DNA of 64,000 bases from UBA3069 sp050633465. GTDB lineage: Bacteria; Pseudomonadota; Alphaproteobacteria; Rhodobacterales; Rhodobacteraceae. Location: NCBI GenBank assembly GCA_050633465.1, contig JBOEGO010000021.1:15330-79329 (forward strand). Reading direction: 5' to 3'. The notes under the pieces were generated by a model. That model searched no databases, was not told the DNA's origin, and worked only from the letters and a program-made list of their open reading frames with translations. Positions within the stretch are counted from its first letter, which is position 1. Each line of letters starts with the position of its first letter. Of this stretch, positions 17,583 through 25,673 are shown piece after piece. The position numbers and the translations under genes are program-made.

Positions 17583-19463
17583 ATGCCCAGCGACCGCGTA
17601 ACATTTGACGAATATGACGAGGCCATAAACCCCGGCCCCGAGGTGCTTGATTTCGACCGTGTGGTCGAAAGCGCCCTGTCGCGGCGCGGTTTCCTTGGCG
17701 GGGTCATGACATTCGGGTTGGGGTCTTTCCTTGTCGGGTCCACCGCGATGACACGCCCTGCGATGGCGGCAGACCGGTTCGGGTTTGCGCCCCTGCCTGC
17801 CAGCACCGATGACACCATCACGCTGCCCGAGGGGTTTGAATTTTACCCGTTGGTCATGTGGGGTGATCCGCTGTGGTCGGATGCGCCGGAATTCGCCCCC
17901 GAAACCCGTGGCACCGCCGCCAGTCAGGCCCGCGCCTTTGGCGACAACAACGACGGCATGTCGATATTCACCCGCGCAGGCCGCACCGTTATGGCGGTGA
18001 ACAACGAATACACCAACCGCGATATCATCTGGGGAAACCGCGCCGAGGGCAAATTCGAAACCCAAGACGATATCGAAAAGGGCATGATGGCCCATGGCAT
18101 TTCGGTGTTCGAAATCGCGCAAGAGGCGGGCCAGTGGCGCGTGGTCAAGGACAGTGATTTAAACCGCCGCATCACCCCGCGCACCGAAATGGATTTGACC
18201 GGCCCCGCTGCCGGATCGGATCTGGTGAAAACCGATGCCGACCCCGAGGGGATGAAAACCCTTGGCACATGGAACAACTGCGGCAATGGCGAAACCCCGT
18301 GGGGCACTTATCTGACCTGCGAAGAGAACTTTAACGGCTATTTCGCCGCCTCGGACGGGGGCCACGCGGTCACGCCCGAATTGAAACGCTATGGCATTTC
18401 GGCCAGTGACTGGGGTTATGGTTGGTCGCAGATCGACGAACGGTTCGATGTGGCCAAACACCCCAATGAACCCAACCGCGCCGGTTACGTGGTGGAAATC
18501 GACCCGTTCAACCCCGGAGCCACCCCGAAAAAGCGCACCGCCCTGGGCCGTTTCAAACATGAAAACGCCGAACTGGTGGTCGCTGCCAATGGCCGTGTTG
18601 TGGTTTACATGGGCGATGATGAGCGCGGCGAGTTCCTGTATCGGTTCGTGTCGGATGGCACCTATTCGGCCACGGGCGACAATGGTGACCTGCTGGACAA
18701 GGGCACGCTGTTTGTCGCGATTTTCAGCGACGGTATGCGCGGCAAATGGGTGCCGCTCACGCCGGACACCACGGGGATGGCGGCGGATGAAATCGCCGTT
18801 CACACCCGTCAGGCCGCATCAATAGTGGGCGCAACCACCATGGACCGCCCCGAATGGGTGGCGGCCAACCCCGCCAAGGCGGAACTTTATGTCGCGCTGA
18901 CCAACAACAAGAACCGCGGCGTGAAACCCAATGCGGGCGGCGATGACACATCAGTCAACGCGGTCAACCCGCGCGAGGCCAACAATTATGGCCAGATTGC
19001 CCGCTGGATGCCCGACAACGGCGACCACACGGCGGATGGTTTCGGCTGGGATCTGTTCGCGCTGGCGGGCAACCCCGATGTGCATTCCGACGCCTATGCC
19101 GGATCGGACAACATCAACGCCGGCAATATGTTCAACGCGCCTGACGGGATGAGCTTTGACTCCACCGGATTGCTGTGGATCCAGACCGACGGCAAATATT
19201 CGAACGCGGGCGATTTCGCAGGCATGGGCAACAACCAGATGCTGGCAGGCGACACGGCGACCGGCGAAATTCGCCGGTTTCTGGTCGGCCCGAATGAATG
19301 CGAGGTCACGGGCATGACATGGGCACCGGACCGGCGCACCATGTTCGTGGGCATCCAACACCCGGGCGAGGATGGCAACAGCCACTTTCCCTCAGGCGGT
19401 AACAGCGTGCCGCGGTCCGGCGTGTTTGCGGTGCGCCGCAGCGATGGCGGGTTGATCGGCTGA
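17583..19463 (+). CDS. phoX: PhoX family alkaline phosphatase, Tat-exported
   Basis: 626 residues. A Tat signal SRRGFLGG (arginines 34-35) follows an acidic leader, as in other PhoX. The body contains MAVNNEYTNRDIIW, WGTYLTCEENFNGYF, GRFKHENAELVV and the C-terminal FLVGPNECEVTGMTWAPDRRTMFVGIQHPGE, all family blocks that hold the Fe-Ca cofactor. PhoX releases phosphate from organic phosphoesters in the periplasm and is common in marine Roseobacters. GGAG precedes the ATG. A possible Pho box lies upstream, and a GC hairpin (19482-19503) follows the stop. Confidence 0.92.
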   Translation: MPSDRVTFDEYDEAINPGPEVLDFDRVVESALSRRGFLGGVMTFGLGSFLVGSTAMTRPAMAADRFGFAPLPASTDDTITLPEGFEFYPLVMWGDPLWSDAPEFAPETRGTAASQARAFGDNNDGMSIFTRAGRTVMAVNNEYTNRDIIWGNRAEGKFETQDDIEKGMMAHGISVFEIAQEAGQWRVVKDSDLNRRITPRTEMDLTGPAAGSDLVKTDADPEGMKTLGTWNNCGNGETPWGTYLTCEENFNGYFAASDGGHAVTPELKRYGISASDWGYGWSQIDERFDVAKHPNEPNRAGYVVEIDPFNPGATPKKRTALGRFKHENAELVVAANGRVVVYMGDDERGEFLYRFVSDGTYSATGDNGDLLDKGTLFVAIFSDGMRGKWVPLTPDTTGMAADEIAVHTRQAASIVGATTMDRPEWVAANPAKAELYVALTNNKNRGVKPNAGGDDTSVNAVNPREANNYGQIARWMPDNGDHTADGFGWDLFALAGNPDVHSDAYAGSDNINAGNMFNAPDGMSFDSTGLLWIQTDGKYSNAGDFAGMGNNQMLAGDTATGEIRRFLVGPNECEVTGMTWAPDRRTMFVGIQHPGEDGNSHFPSGGNSVPRSGVFAVRRSDGGLIG

Positions 19464-19761
19464 CCGCAATGAACACTTGTTCCGGCCCCTTTGGCGGGGC
19501 CGGTTCCCCAGATTAACAGCAAGAGATTTAAGACCCGGTAACCGGAAGTTTCATCCGGATGAGTGACCAGTTTTTGAACGACCCCCAATTTCCATCCCGA
19601 TCTATTTTCAACAGACGAAACTCTTTTCAACATCCCCTCCCCCGGCGTGGCACCCCACCGCGTCGGGGGCCCCTTTTCGCATGCTTCCCTTGCCGCCCAT
19701 GCCCCGCCTGATACAGTCCCGCCGAACCACGCATTTGCGACACATATCAAAGGGGCAAACC
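19464..19761 (+). other. Intergenic region phoX-aminotransferase: two GC hairpins
   Basis: No gene found. CCGGCCCC/GGGGCCGG (19482-19503, six-base loop) follows phoX but lacks a T-run. A second stem, CCCCCG (19639-19644) with CGGGGG (19664-19669), is followed by CCCCTTTT and is a better terminator candidate. Between them is about 130 bases of moderately AT-richer sequence that could hold the aminotransferase promoter; I saw no clear -35/-10 pair. Confidence 0.5.
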
Positions 19762-20625
19762 ATGGCCACGGGCAGCAATATCCGCACCTATTTCAATGGC
19801 ACATGGCATGACGGCGATGTGCCCGTGATGCGCGCCGCCGACCACGGGGCGTGGCTGGGCAGCAATGTGTTTGACGGGGCGCGGATGGTCGACGGCCTGA
19901 TCCCCGATCTGGACAAACACTGCGCCCGCATCAACGCATCGGCCCGCGCCCTGATGCTGACCCCCACGGTCAGCGCCGATGATATGGTCGCCATCACACG
20001 CGAAGGGCTGGCGGCGTATGACAAAGGCGCGGCTGTCTATATCCGGCCGATGTATTGGGGGATCGACGGCGATGCCACGGCGATCATCCCGCAGCCCGAC
20101 AAAACCGGTTTCGCCATCAGCCTGGAACAGATCCCCATGGCCCCCGCATCGGCCAGCACCACCCTGACCCGCACGCGGTTCTGCCGCCCCGTGATGGAAT
20201 CCGCCGTGGTCAACGCCAAGGCGGGCTGCCTATACCCCAACAACACAAGAATGCTGGCCGAGGCCCGCGCCAAAGGGTTCGGCAATGCGCTGGTCGCCGA
20301 TGCCATGGGCAATGTCGCCGAAACCGCATCAACCAATGTGTTTATCGTCAAGGATGGCGCGGTGTTCACCCCGATCCCCAATGGCACCTTTCTGGCCGGT
20401 ATCACCCGCGCCCGACATATGGAAAACCTGCGCGCCGACGGTATCGAGGTGCATGAAACAGTGATGACATTCGACGATGTGATCGCCGCAGACGAGGTGT
20501 TCCTGTCAGGCAATATGAGCAAAATCACCCCCGTCACCGCATTCGATGACACGACCTATAACATCGGCCCCGTTACCAAACGCGCCCGCGACATGTATTG
20601 GGACTGGGCCGCCAGCATGGGCTGA
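19762..20625 (+). CDS. Class IV PLP aminotransferase, branched-chain amino acid type
   Basis: 287 residues. The PLP lysine is K153 in VVNAKAGCLYPNN, and other family motifs are HGAWLGSNVFDG, IRPMYWG and NVAETASTNVFIVKDG. It resembles IlvE but is closest in feel to the Rhodobacterales branched-chain aminotransferase-like paralogues, which may act on D-amino acids or on 4-amino-4-deoxychorismate. IlvE activity is therefore probable rather than certain. I chose the ATG at 19762 because AGGGG lies six bases upstream. It has no operon partners. Confidence 0.82.
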   Translation: MATGSNIRTYFNGTWHDGDVPVMRAADHGAWLGSNVFDGARMVDGLIPDLDKHCARINASARALMLTPTVSADDMVAITREGLAAYDKGAAVYIRPMYWGIDGDATAIIPQPDKTGFAISLEQIPMAPASASTTLTRTRFCRPVMESAVVNAKAGCLYPNNTRMLAEARAKGFGNALVADAMGNVAETASTNVFIVKDGAVFTPIPNGTFLAGITRARHMENLRADGIEVHETVMTFDDVIAADEVFLSGNMSKITPVTAFDDTTYNIGPVTKRARDMYWDWAASMG

Positions 20626-20934
20626 CCGCTGATGCCAGCCCAGGGCATTGCGCCCTGACGGTCGCCCGTAGCGGGGGCTGCCCGCCCCCTCGTCACCGTT
20701 CCGGTGCCTCCCCCCACACCAGGTTGCGCGCTACAAAACAGACCGCGCCCTATCACCCCGGCAAGACCCACTGCTTTCATTGTTCCAAAAATACCTCCGG
20801 GGAGGGAGCCGGAAGGCGTCAGCCCTCCGGCGGGAGGGGCTGGCCCCTCCGCCACCGACCCGCACAGGGCCACCGCATCGACAGTTGCCTGCCCCCGCCA
20901 CTTGCGCCATGATCCACCTGAATGGGAGAAATCA
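20626..20934 (+). other. 309-base intergenic region with family A repeat and GC hairpins
   Basis: No gene found. It contains a GGGGGC...GCCCCC stem near 20673-20690, a family A terminator repeat in minus orientation (20774-20798), and a stem GGAGGGGC-TG-GCCCCTCC near 20834-20851. Neighbouring genes are both on the plus strand, so the minus-oriented repeat does not obviously terminate either. Confidence 0.5.
20774..20798 (-). repeat. Family A intergenic repeat copy
   Basis: Minus strand reads GGAGGTATTTTTGGAACAAT then GAAAG, identical in the tail to copies at 14171 and 42946. Here no minus-strand gene ends nearby. Confidence 0.75.
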
Positions 20935-21390
20935 ATGCGTAAATTCCTTGTCGTTCTGGATGACAGCCGTGAATGCCTGAACGCGATGCGGTTCGCCGCC
21001 ATGCGCGCCGCACGGTCCGGTGGCGGCGTTGAAATCCTGTCGATCATCCCACCGGAAGAATTCAACCACTGGATCGGCGTCGGTGATATCATGCGCGAAG
21101 AGGCCCGCGAGCGCATCGAGGTCCATTTCGAGGTTTTCGCCAAATGGATGCGCGACAAACAGGGCATCGACCCCGAACTGGTGATCCGCGAGGGCGAACC
21201 CGTGGCCGAAATTCTGGCCCAGATCGCCGCAGACCCCGACATCGGCGTGCTGGTGCTGGGCGCGGGCAACGACAAAAAAGGCCCCGGCCCGCTGGTCACC
21301 CAATTGTCGCGCAGCGCGGGCACCCTGCCCGTGCCCGTGACCATCGTCCCTGGTGATCTGTCCAAGGAACGGCTGGAATCAATTACCTGA
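20935..21390 (+). CDS. Universal stress protein (UspA family)
   Basis: 151 residues, single Usp domain. It starts MRKFLVVLDDSRECLNAMRFA and has the C-terminal nucleotide-binding stretch VLVLGAGNDKKGPGPLVTQL followed by PVPVTIVPG. Proteins of this kind bind ATP or AMP and modulate stress survival. GGGAG precedes the start. It appears monocistronic; the regulatory target is unknown. Confidence 0.9.
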   Translation: MRKFLVVLDDSRECLNAMRFAAMRAARSGGGVEILSIIPPEEFNHWIGVGDIMREEARERIEVHFEVFAKWMRDKQGIDPELVIREGEPVAEILAQIAADPDIGVLVLGAGNDKKGPGPLVTQLSRSAGTLPVPVTIVPGDLSKERLESIT

Positions 21391-21488
21391 ACGATGGCAG
21401 ACCCGACAGCAACCCGGCGGCGAATAAGCCGCAAATAGACCACAAATAGACCGTTGTCAGCCCATGCGACCTTGCCTAACCTGATGCC

Positions 21489-22626
21489 ATGTGGCGTCGC
21501 ATCTGTCTTTCCCTGATCTGCCTGTTCTGGTGTGTTCACGCCAGTCTGGCCGATATGGCCCGAACGGAATTTGACGCCCGCGCGCTGGACTATGCCGAAA
21601 AACGATACCTTCAGGGCGCACTCACCATCACAGGTGATTATAACGGGCTGATCGACGGCGCATGGGGCCCTGGCAGCGCATCGGCGCTGCAACGCTGGGC
21701 CGGCAACGGGCAGATAATCCGCTTTGCGACCCTGCGCCCCTTGATCCACAGCTTTCAATCGGAACTGGACAGCGCAGGCTGGGCCGCGCTGAACCTTGGG
21801 GATTTCAACCTGTCATTCCAGATGCCGTTCAATCTGTTGGTTGCTGACAAAACCACCTCCCACCCGACGTTTCAAACCCGTGATCGCAGCCTGCTGATCC
21901 GTAGCTTTTTCGAAAACACCGACAAAACGGTCGATATGCACCGCTGGCAGCATGACAACCACGCGGGCGTGCCATCCTCCCTTTATAGCAACTATCGCGA
22001 GGGCAGGCTGATCACCTCTGCGCAGTTGTCCAGCGGCAAACGTGCCTATCTGCGTTCGGACAGGGACGGGCCGGGGTATTTTTCTGCCCTCGTGCAATAT
22101 GAACCATGGCAGACAGGGCGCGGGCAACTGGTGGCCTCTAGCATCCGGCGCGGCAGCCAAAGCGATTTTTCCCTGCCTGCGGGCGGGATATTGCAACAGA
22201 TGATGGTAAACAAACCACCACAACCGCCCGCCACTGTGGCCGTTGTGAAACCGGACCCGCCCAAACCGCGCAGCAACACCCCTAAAAATACCCCCGACGC
22301 AGCCGCAAAAGGCAGCGGCACAGGGTTCTACATCAACAACACCGATATCGTTACCGCTGCCCATGTGATCGACGGTTGCACCGCGCTGGAGCTAGACGCG
22401 CCCCCTGTAGGTGATCCTGTCTGACAGCGCGCTGGATCTGGCCGTGCTGGAAGGCACCGGAACCCTACCGCAGAACATCAATTTTGCCGTCTCGACCGCG
22501 CCGTTGCTGACATTTCTGGACAAGGCCGATGTGTTTTTCCCAACAGGCATCGACCGCGCCGCCCCCCTGACAGACGGCATTCCGCCAGACACACAGGCCG
22601 CCATCGTCGCGATCCTGTGCCACTAA
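21489..22626 (+). pseudogene. Disrupted peptidoglycan-binding/trypsin-like serine protease gene
   Basis: The first frame (21489-22424) encodes a signal peptide, a PG-binding-1-like domain (about residues 28-70, DYNGLIDGAWGPGSASALQRWA), a middle domain, a proline-rich linker and the start of a trypsin domain: GTGFYINNTDIVTAAHVIDG with catalytic H292. It stops at 22424. The reading continues in another frame from 22411 (VILSDSALDLAVLEG), giving the catalytic Asp, then jumps straight to TGTLPQNINFAV, which in intact relatives lies after the catalytic serine. The GNSGGP block is absent. So there is one frameshift beside a C5 run (22401-22405) and an internal deletion of the serine region. Confidence 0.75.
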
Positions 22627-22701
22627 TTTAGAACCATTCCAAACATTGACATTGCCGCCCCGCAGGCGCATATCCATGGGCAACCGCAAGAGGAGCATCC
22701 G

Positions 22702-23268
22702 ATGTTCATCCAAACAGAATCCACGCCGAACCCCGCAACCCTGAAATTTCTGCCCGGGCAGTCCGTCCTGGAAATGGGCACCGCAGATTTTCCTGCGCCC
22801 GTGGGCCCGGATGTATCGCCGCTGGCCGCGCGCATTTTTGATGTGGATGGCGTGACGGGCGTGTTTCTGGGCACCGATTTCGTGACCGTGACCAAGGGCG
22901 ACGCGGTGGAATGGGACCATATCAAACCCGCATTGCTGGGCGCGATCATGGAACATTACCAATCCGGCGCACCCGTGATGGCAGGCGAAGGCGCCCCGAC
23001 ACAGGGCGGCCATGCCGAACACACCGGCGAAGACGGCGAAATCGTTGGCCAGATCAAGGAACTGCTGGACACCCGCGTGCGCCCGGCCGTGGCACAGGAT
23101 GGCGGCGACATCACGTTTCACGGGTTCGAACGCGGCGTTGTTTACCTGCATATGCAGGGGGCCTGCGCCGGTTGCCCGTCGTCCACATTGACGTTGAAAA
23201 TGGGGATCGAGAACCTGCTGCGCCACTATATTCCCGAGGTGACCGAGGTGCGGCCCGTCGCGGTCTAA
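22702..23268 (+). CDS. NfuA-like iron-sulphur cluster carrier (NifU C-terminal domain)
   Basis: 188 residues. The N-terminal Nfu_N domain begins MFIQTESTPNPATLKFLPG; the C-terminal NifU domain has LLDTRVRPAVAQDGGDITFHGF and the cluster-binding pair C155-x2-C158 (GACAGCPSS). These proteins carry 4Fe-4S clusters to apo-enzymes. AGAGGAG precedes the start. The downstream intergenic region holds three strong hairpins. Confidence 0.93.
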   Translation: MFIQTESTPNPATLKFLPGQSVLEMGTADFPAPVGPDVSPLAARIFDVDGVTGVFLGTDFVTVTKGDAVEWDHIKPALLGAIMEHYQSGAPVMAGEGAPTQGGHAEHTGEDGEIVGQIKELLDTRVRPAVAQDGGDITFHGFERGVVYLHMQGACAGCPSSTLTLKMGIENLLRHYIPEVTEVRPVAV

Positions 23269-23280
23269 ACCCATGCACAA

Positions 23281-23389
23281 AGCAGATGTGGTCAAAGCGA
23301 ACACATCTGCTGGAGCGGGCCGGTCCCTTGCCGCGGGCGCGGCCCCGGACTTTTCAAAAAAGTCCGGATAGGATTTCTTGAAGAAATCC
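23281..23389. repeat. Three consecutive palindromes between nfu and tsaB
   Basis: Stem 1: AGCAGATGTG (23281-23290) with CACATCTGCT (23302-23311), ten perfect pairs. Stem 2: CCGGACTTTT (23345-23354) with AAAAGTCCGG (23358-23367), three-base loop. Stem 3: GGATTTCTTGAAGAAATCC (23371-23389), a perfect 19-base palindrome. A terminator for nfu is plausible for stem 1 or 2. Stems 2 and 3 together resemble a dispersed intergenic repeat seen in Roseobacters (recalled, not checked). Confidence 0.75.
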
Positions 23390-23433
23390 TGCCCCCGCTT
23401 GCCGATGGCGCACGCAAAAGCCATAAGGCGCAT

Positions 23434-24024
23434 ATGAACAACGCGCCCCTGATCCTTGCCTTTGATACATCCACTGCGCATTGCGCCGCTGCCCTGCTGC
23501 GCGGTGACAGCATCATTGCGCATCGGGTCGATGATATGGGGCGGGGGCAGGCCGAACACCTGATCCCCATGATCAATGAAGTGCTGGCAAAGGCGGGCGT
23601 GGCATGGGCCGAGCTGACCGCCATCGGCGTCGGCATCGGCCCTGGCAATTTCACCGGCATCCGCATTTCTGTCGCCGCAGCACGCGGGCTGGCGATGGGG
23701 CTGGATATTCCGACCATCGGGATTTCCATGTTCGACACCACAAAATCCTTGTCAAACCGGGCGCAAACCGCCGTTCCCGCCCCGCGTGGCCAGTTTTACA
23801 TGATGGATTTCGACAAACAGGTTGATCCCGTCATCCTGCCCGCAATGCCCGACAATTTTCCCGTTGCCCTGTCCAGCGAATACAGCGCCGCCGATCATAT
23901 CGCCACTATGGCCCGCCTGACCGCAAAACGGTTGGACCATCCCGCCACCAGCCCCGCGCCCCTATATGTGCGCGCCGCCGATGCGGCACCATCGCGCGAC
24001 CTGCCCCCCCCTTTGCTGGACTGA
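23434..24024 (+). CDS. tsaB: tRNA threonylcarbamoyladenosine biosynthesis protein TsaB
   Basis: 196 residues. ILAFDTSTAHCAAALL, QAEHLIPMINEVL and GVGIGPGNFTGIRISVAAARGLA are the TsaB signatures of the ASKHA fold. TsaB partners TsaD and TsaE to make t6A37 on ANN-decoding tRNAs. Four bases separate its stop from the rimI start, the usual tsaB-rimI pairing. The C-terminus PLYVRAADAAPSRD is typical. Confidence 0.94.
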   Translation: MNNAPLILAFDTSTAHCAAALLRGDSIIAHRVDDMGRGQAEHLIPMINEVLAKAGVAWAELTAIGVGIGPGNFTGIRISVAAARGLAMGLDIPTIGISMFDTTKSLSNRAQTAVPAPRGQFYMMDFDKQVDPVILPAMPDNFPVALSSEYSAADHIATMARLTAKRLDHPATSPAPLYVRAADAAPSRDLPPPLLD

Positions 24025-24028
24025 CCCG

Positions 24029-24457
24029 ATGCAGCATCTGACCCCCGTCAATATGGCCGCGCTGCACGCCCGCGCATTCACCGATCTGCGGCCATGGACG
24101 CGGGTTGAGTTTGCCTCGCTTATGGACAGCCCGCTGGTGTTTGCCTGCGGGGATATGACCGCATTCGCGCTGGGGCGTGTGGTGCTGGACGAGGCAGAGC
24201 TGCTGACGCTGGTCACCGATCCCGACCAACAGCGCAACGGGCTGGGCGCGGCGCGGCTGGCCGCATATCACAAGGCCGCGAAAAAACGCGGTGCCGTCAC
24301 CGGTTTTCTAGAGGTCGCCGCCGACAATCACCCCGCCATTGCGCTATATACCCGCGCCGGATACACCCGAACGGGCCTGCGCAAGGCATATTACACCACC
24401 CTGTCGGGCGGCAGCGTGGATGCGGTGATCATGTCGCGGGCGCTGGCCACCCCCTGA
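24029..24457 (+). CDS. rimI: GNAT N-acetyltransferase, RimI-like
   Basis: 142 residues. The acetyl-CoA loop is DQQRNGLGAARLAAYH, and FLEVAADNHPAIALYTRAGYTRTGLRKAYY is the RimI C-terminal signature. RimI acetylates the N-terminus of ribosomal protein S18, and relatives have broader targets. Placement directly after tsaB supports the name. I chose the ATG at 24029; reading further upstream in this frame only runs back over tsaB. Confidence 0.88.
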   Translation: MQHLTPVNMAALHARAFTDLRPWTRVEFASLMDSPLVFACGDMTAFALGRVVLDEAELLTLVTDPDQQRNGLGAARLAAYHKAAKKRGAVTGFLEVAADNHPAIALYTRAGYTRTGLRKAYYTTLSGGSVDAVIMSRALATP

Positions 24458-24607
24458 CGCCACGATGCACCGCATGATTGCACGTCAAGGTTAAATTCCT
24501 GTTGACCCCCGCTGGTGCCTGCGTCCTAAATTGCCCCGATCAATCCATGATCCACGCCGTGGGCCGTGCTGGCGCACCCCCGGCCAATGACACAACGGGA
24601 GAGTCAC

Positions 24608-25609
24608 ATGACTTTGATGCAAAAATTCCTTGGCGCTGCTGCCGCCTGCGCCCTTTCTGCGGGTGCGGCGCTGGCCGATCCGGCGCTGATTTTCGATCTG
24701 GGTGGCAAATTCGACAAATCGTTCAACGAGGCCGCATTCACCGGTGCTGAACGCTGGGCCAAGGAAACCGGCGGAAAATTCAACGAAATCGAAATGCAAT
24801 CCGAAGCACAGCGCGAACAGGCCCTGCGCCGTTTCGCCGAAGCGGGCAACAGCCCGATCATCACCATGGGGTTCGGCATGGCCGACCCGCTGTCCAGCGT
24901 CGCGCCCGATTACCCCGACACCAAATTCGTGGTGATCGACGTGACATGGCTGGAAGGTGAAAACATCAGCCAGATCGGGTTTGCCGAACACGAAGGTTCG
25001 TATCTGGTGGGCATGCTGGCCGCGATGGCGTCGAAATCCGGCACCGTCGGATTTGTCGGCGGCATGGATGTGCCATTGATCCGTCATTTCGGCTGTGGCT
25101 ATGCCCAGGGCGTCAAGGCGGTGAACCCCGATGCCAAAATCGTGGCCAATATGACCGGCACCACCCCCGCCGCATGGAACGATCCGGTTAAGGGGTCCGA
25201 ACTGACCAAGGCGCAAATTTCCCAAGGGGCCGATGTGGTTTACGCCGCAGCGGGCGGCACCGGCGTGGGCGTTTTGCAAACCGCCGCAGACGAGGGCATC
25301 CTGTCGATCGGCGTGGACAGCAACCAGAACTATATGCACCCCGGCAAGGTTCTGACCTCGATGTTGAAACGGGTCGATGTGGCCGTTTATGACGCGATGA
25401 AGGCGGGTGATGCGGTGGAAACCGGCGGCGTCACCATTCTGGGCCTTGCCGATGATGGCGTCGGCTATGCGGCGGATGAATTCAACGCCGATCTGATCAC
25501 GGACGAAATGAAAACCGCCGTCGATGCCGCACGCGAACAAATCATCGCCGGTGATTTGAAGGTGGCCAGCTATTACGACAACGACAGCTGCCCCGTTCTG
25601 GATTTTTGA
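24608..25609 (+). CDS. BMP family ABC transporter substrate-binding protein (nucleoside type)
   Basis: 333 residues with a signal peptide (residues 1-23, AALA-DPA). The body has LIFDLGGKFDKSFNEAAFTGAERWAK, the BMP/Med signature, and SIGVDSNQNYMHPGKVLTSMLKRVD. It captures purine nucleosides in the periplasm for the ATPase and two permeases that follow. GGGAG precedes the ATG. TTGACC at 24502-24507 followed by TAAATT at 24527 is a possible promoter, but the 19-base spacing is long. Confidence 0.92.
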   Translation: MTLMQKFLGAAAACALSAGAALADPALIFDLGGKFDKSFNEAAFTGAERWAKETGGKFNEIEMQSEAQREQALRRFAEAGNSPIITMGFGMADPLSSVAPDYPDTKFVVIDVTWLEGENISQIGFAEHEGSYLVGMLAAMASKSGTVGFVGGMDVPLIRHFGCGYAQGVKAVNPDAKIVANMTGTTPAAWNDPVKGSELTKAQISQGADVVYAAAGGTGVGVLQTAADEGILSIGVDSNQNYMHPGKVLTSMLKRVDVAVYDAMKAGDAVETGGVTILGLADDGVGYAADEFNADLITDEMKTAVDAAREQIIAGDLKVASYYDNDSCPVLDF

Positions 25610-25673
25610 TCCTGTTTCATAAAACCGGGCCGTGCCATCACAGGCGCGGCCCATCACGACTTAGCGGGGCCAC

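Noticed and set aside
24502..24532. Promoter TTGACC...TAAATT before the BMP gene
   Set aside because: Spacing of 19 bases is too long for a confident call; mentioned only in the gene entry.
24491..25657. 388-codon frame opposite the BMP binding protein
   Set aside because: Antisense shadow; the plus-strand gene has signal peptide, ribosome site and family motifs.
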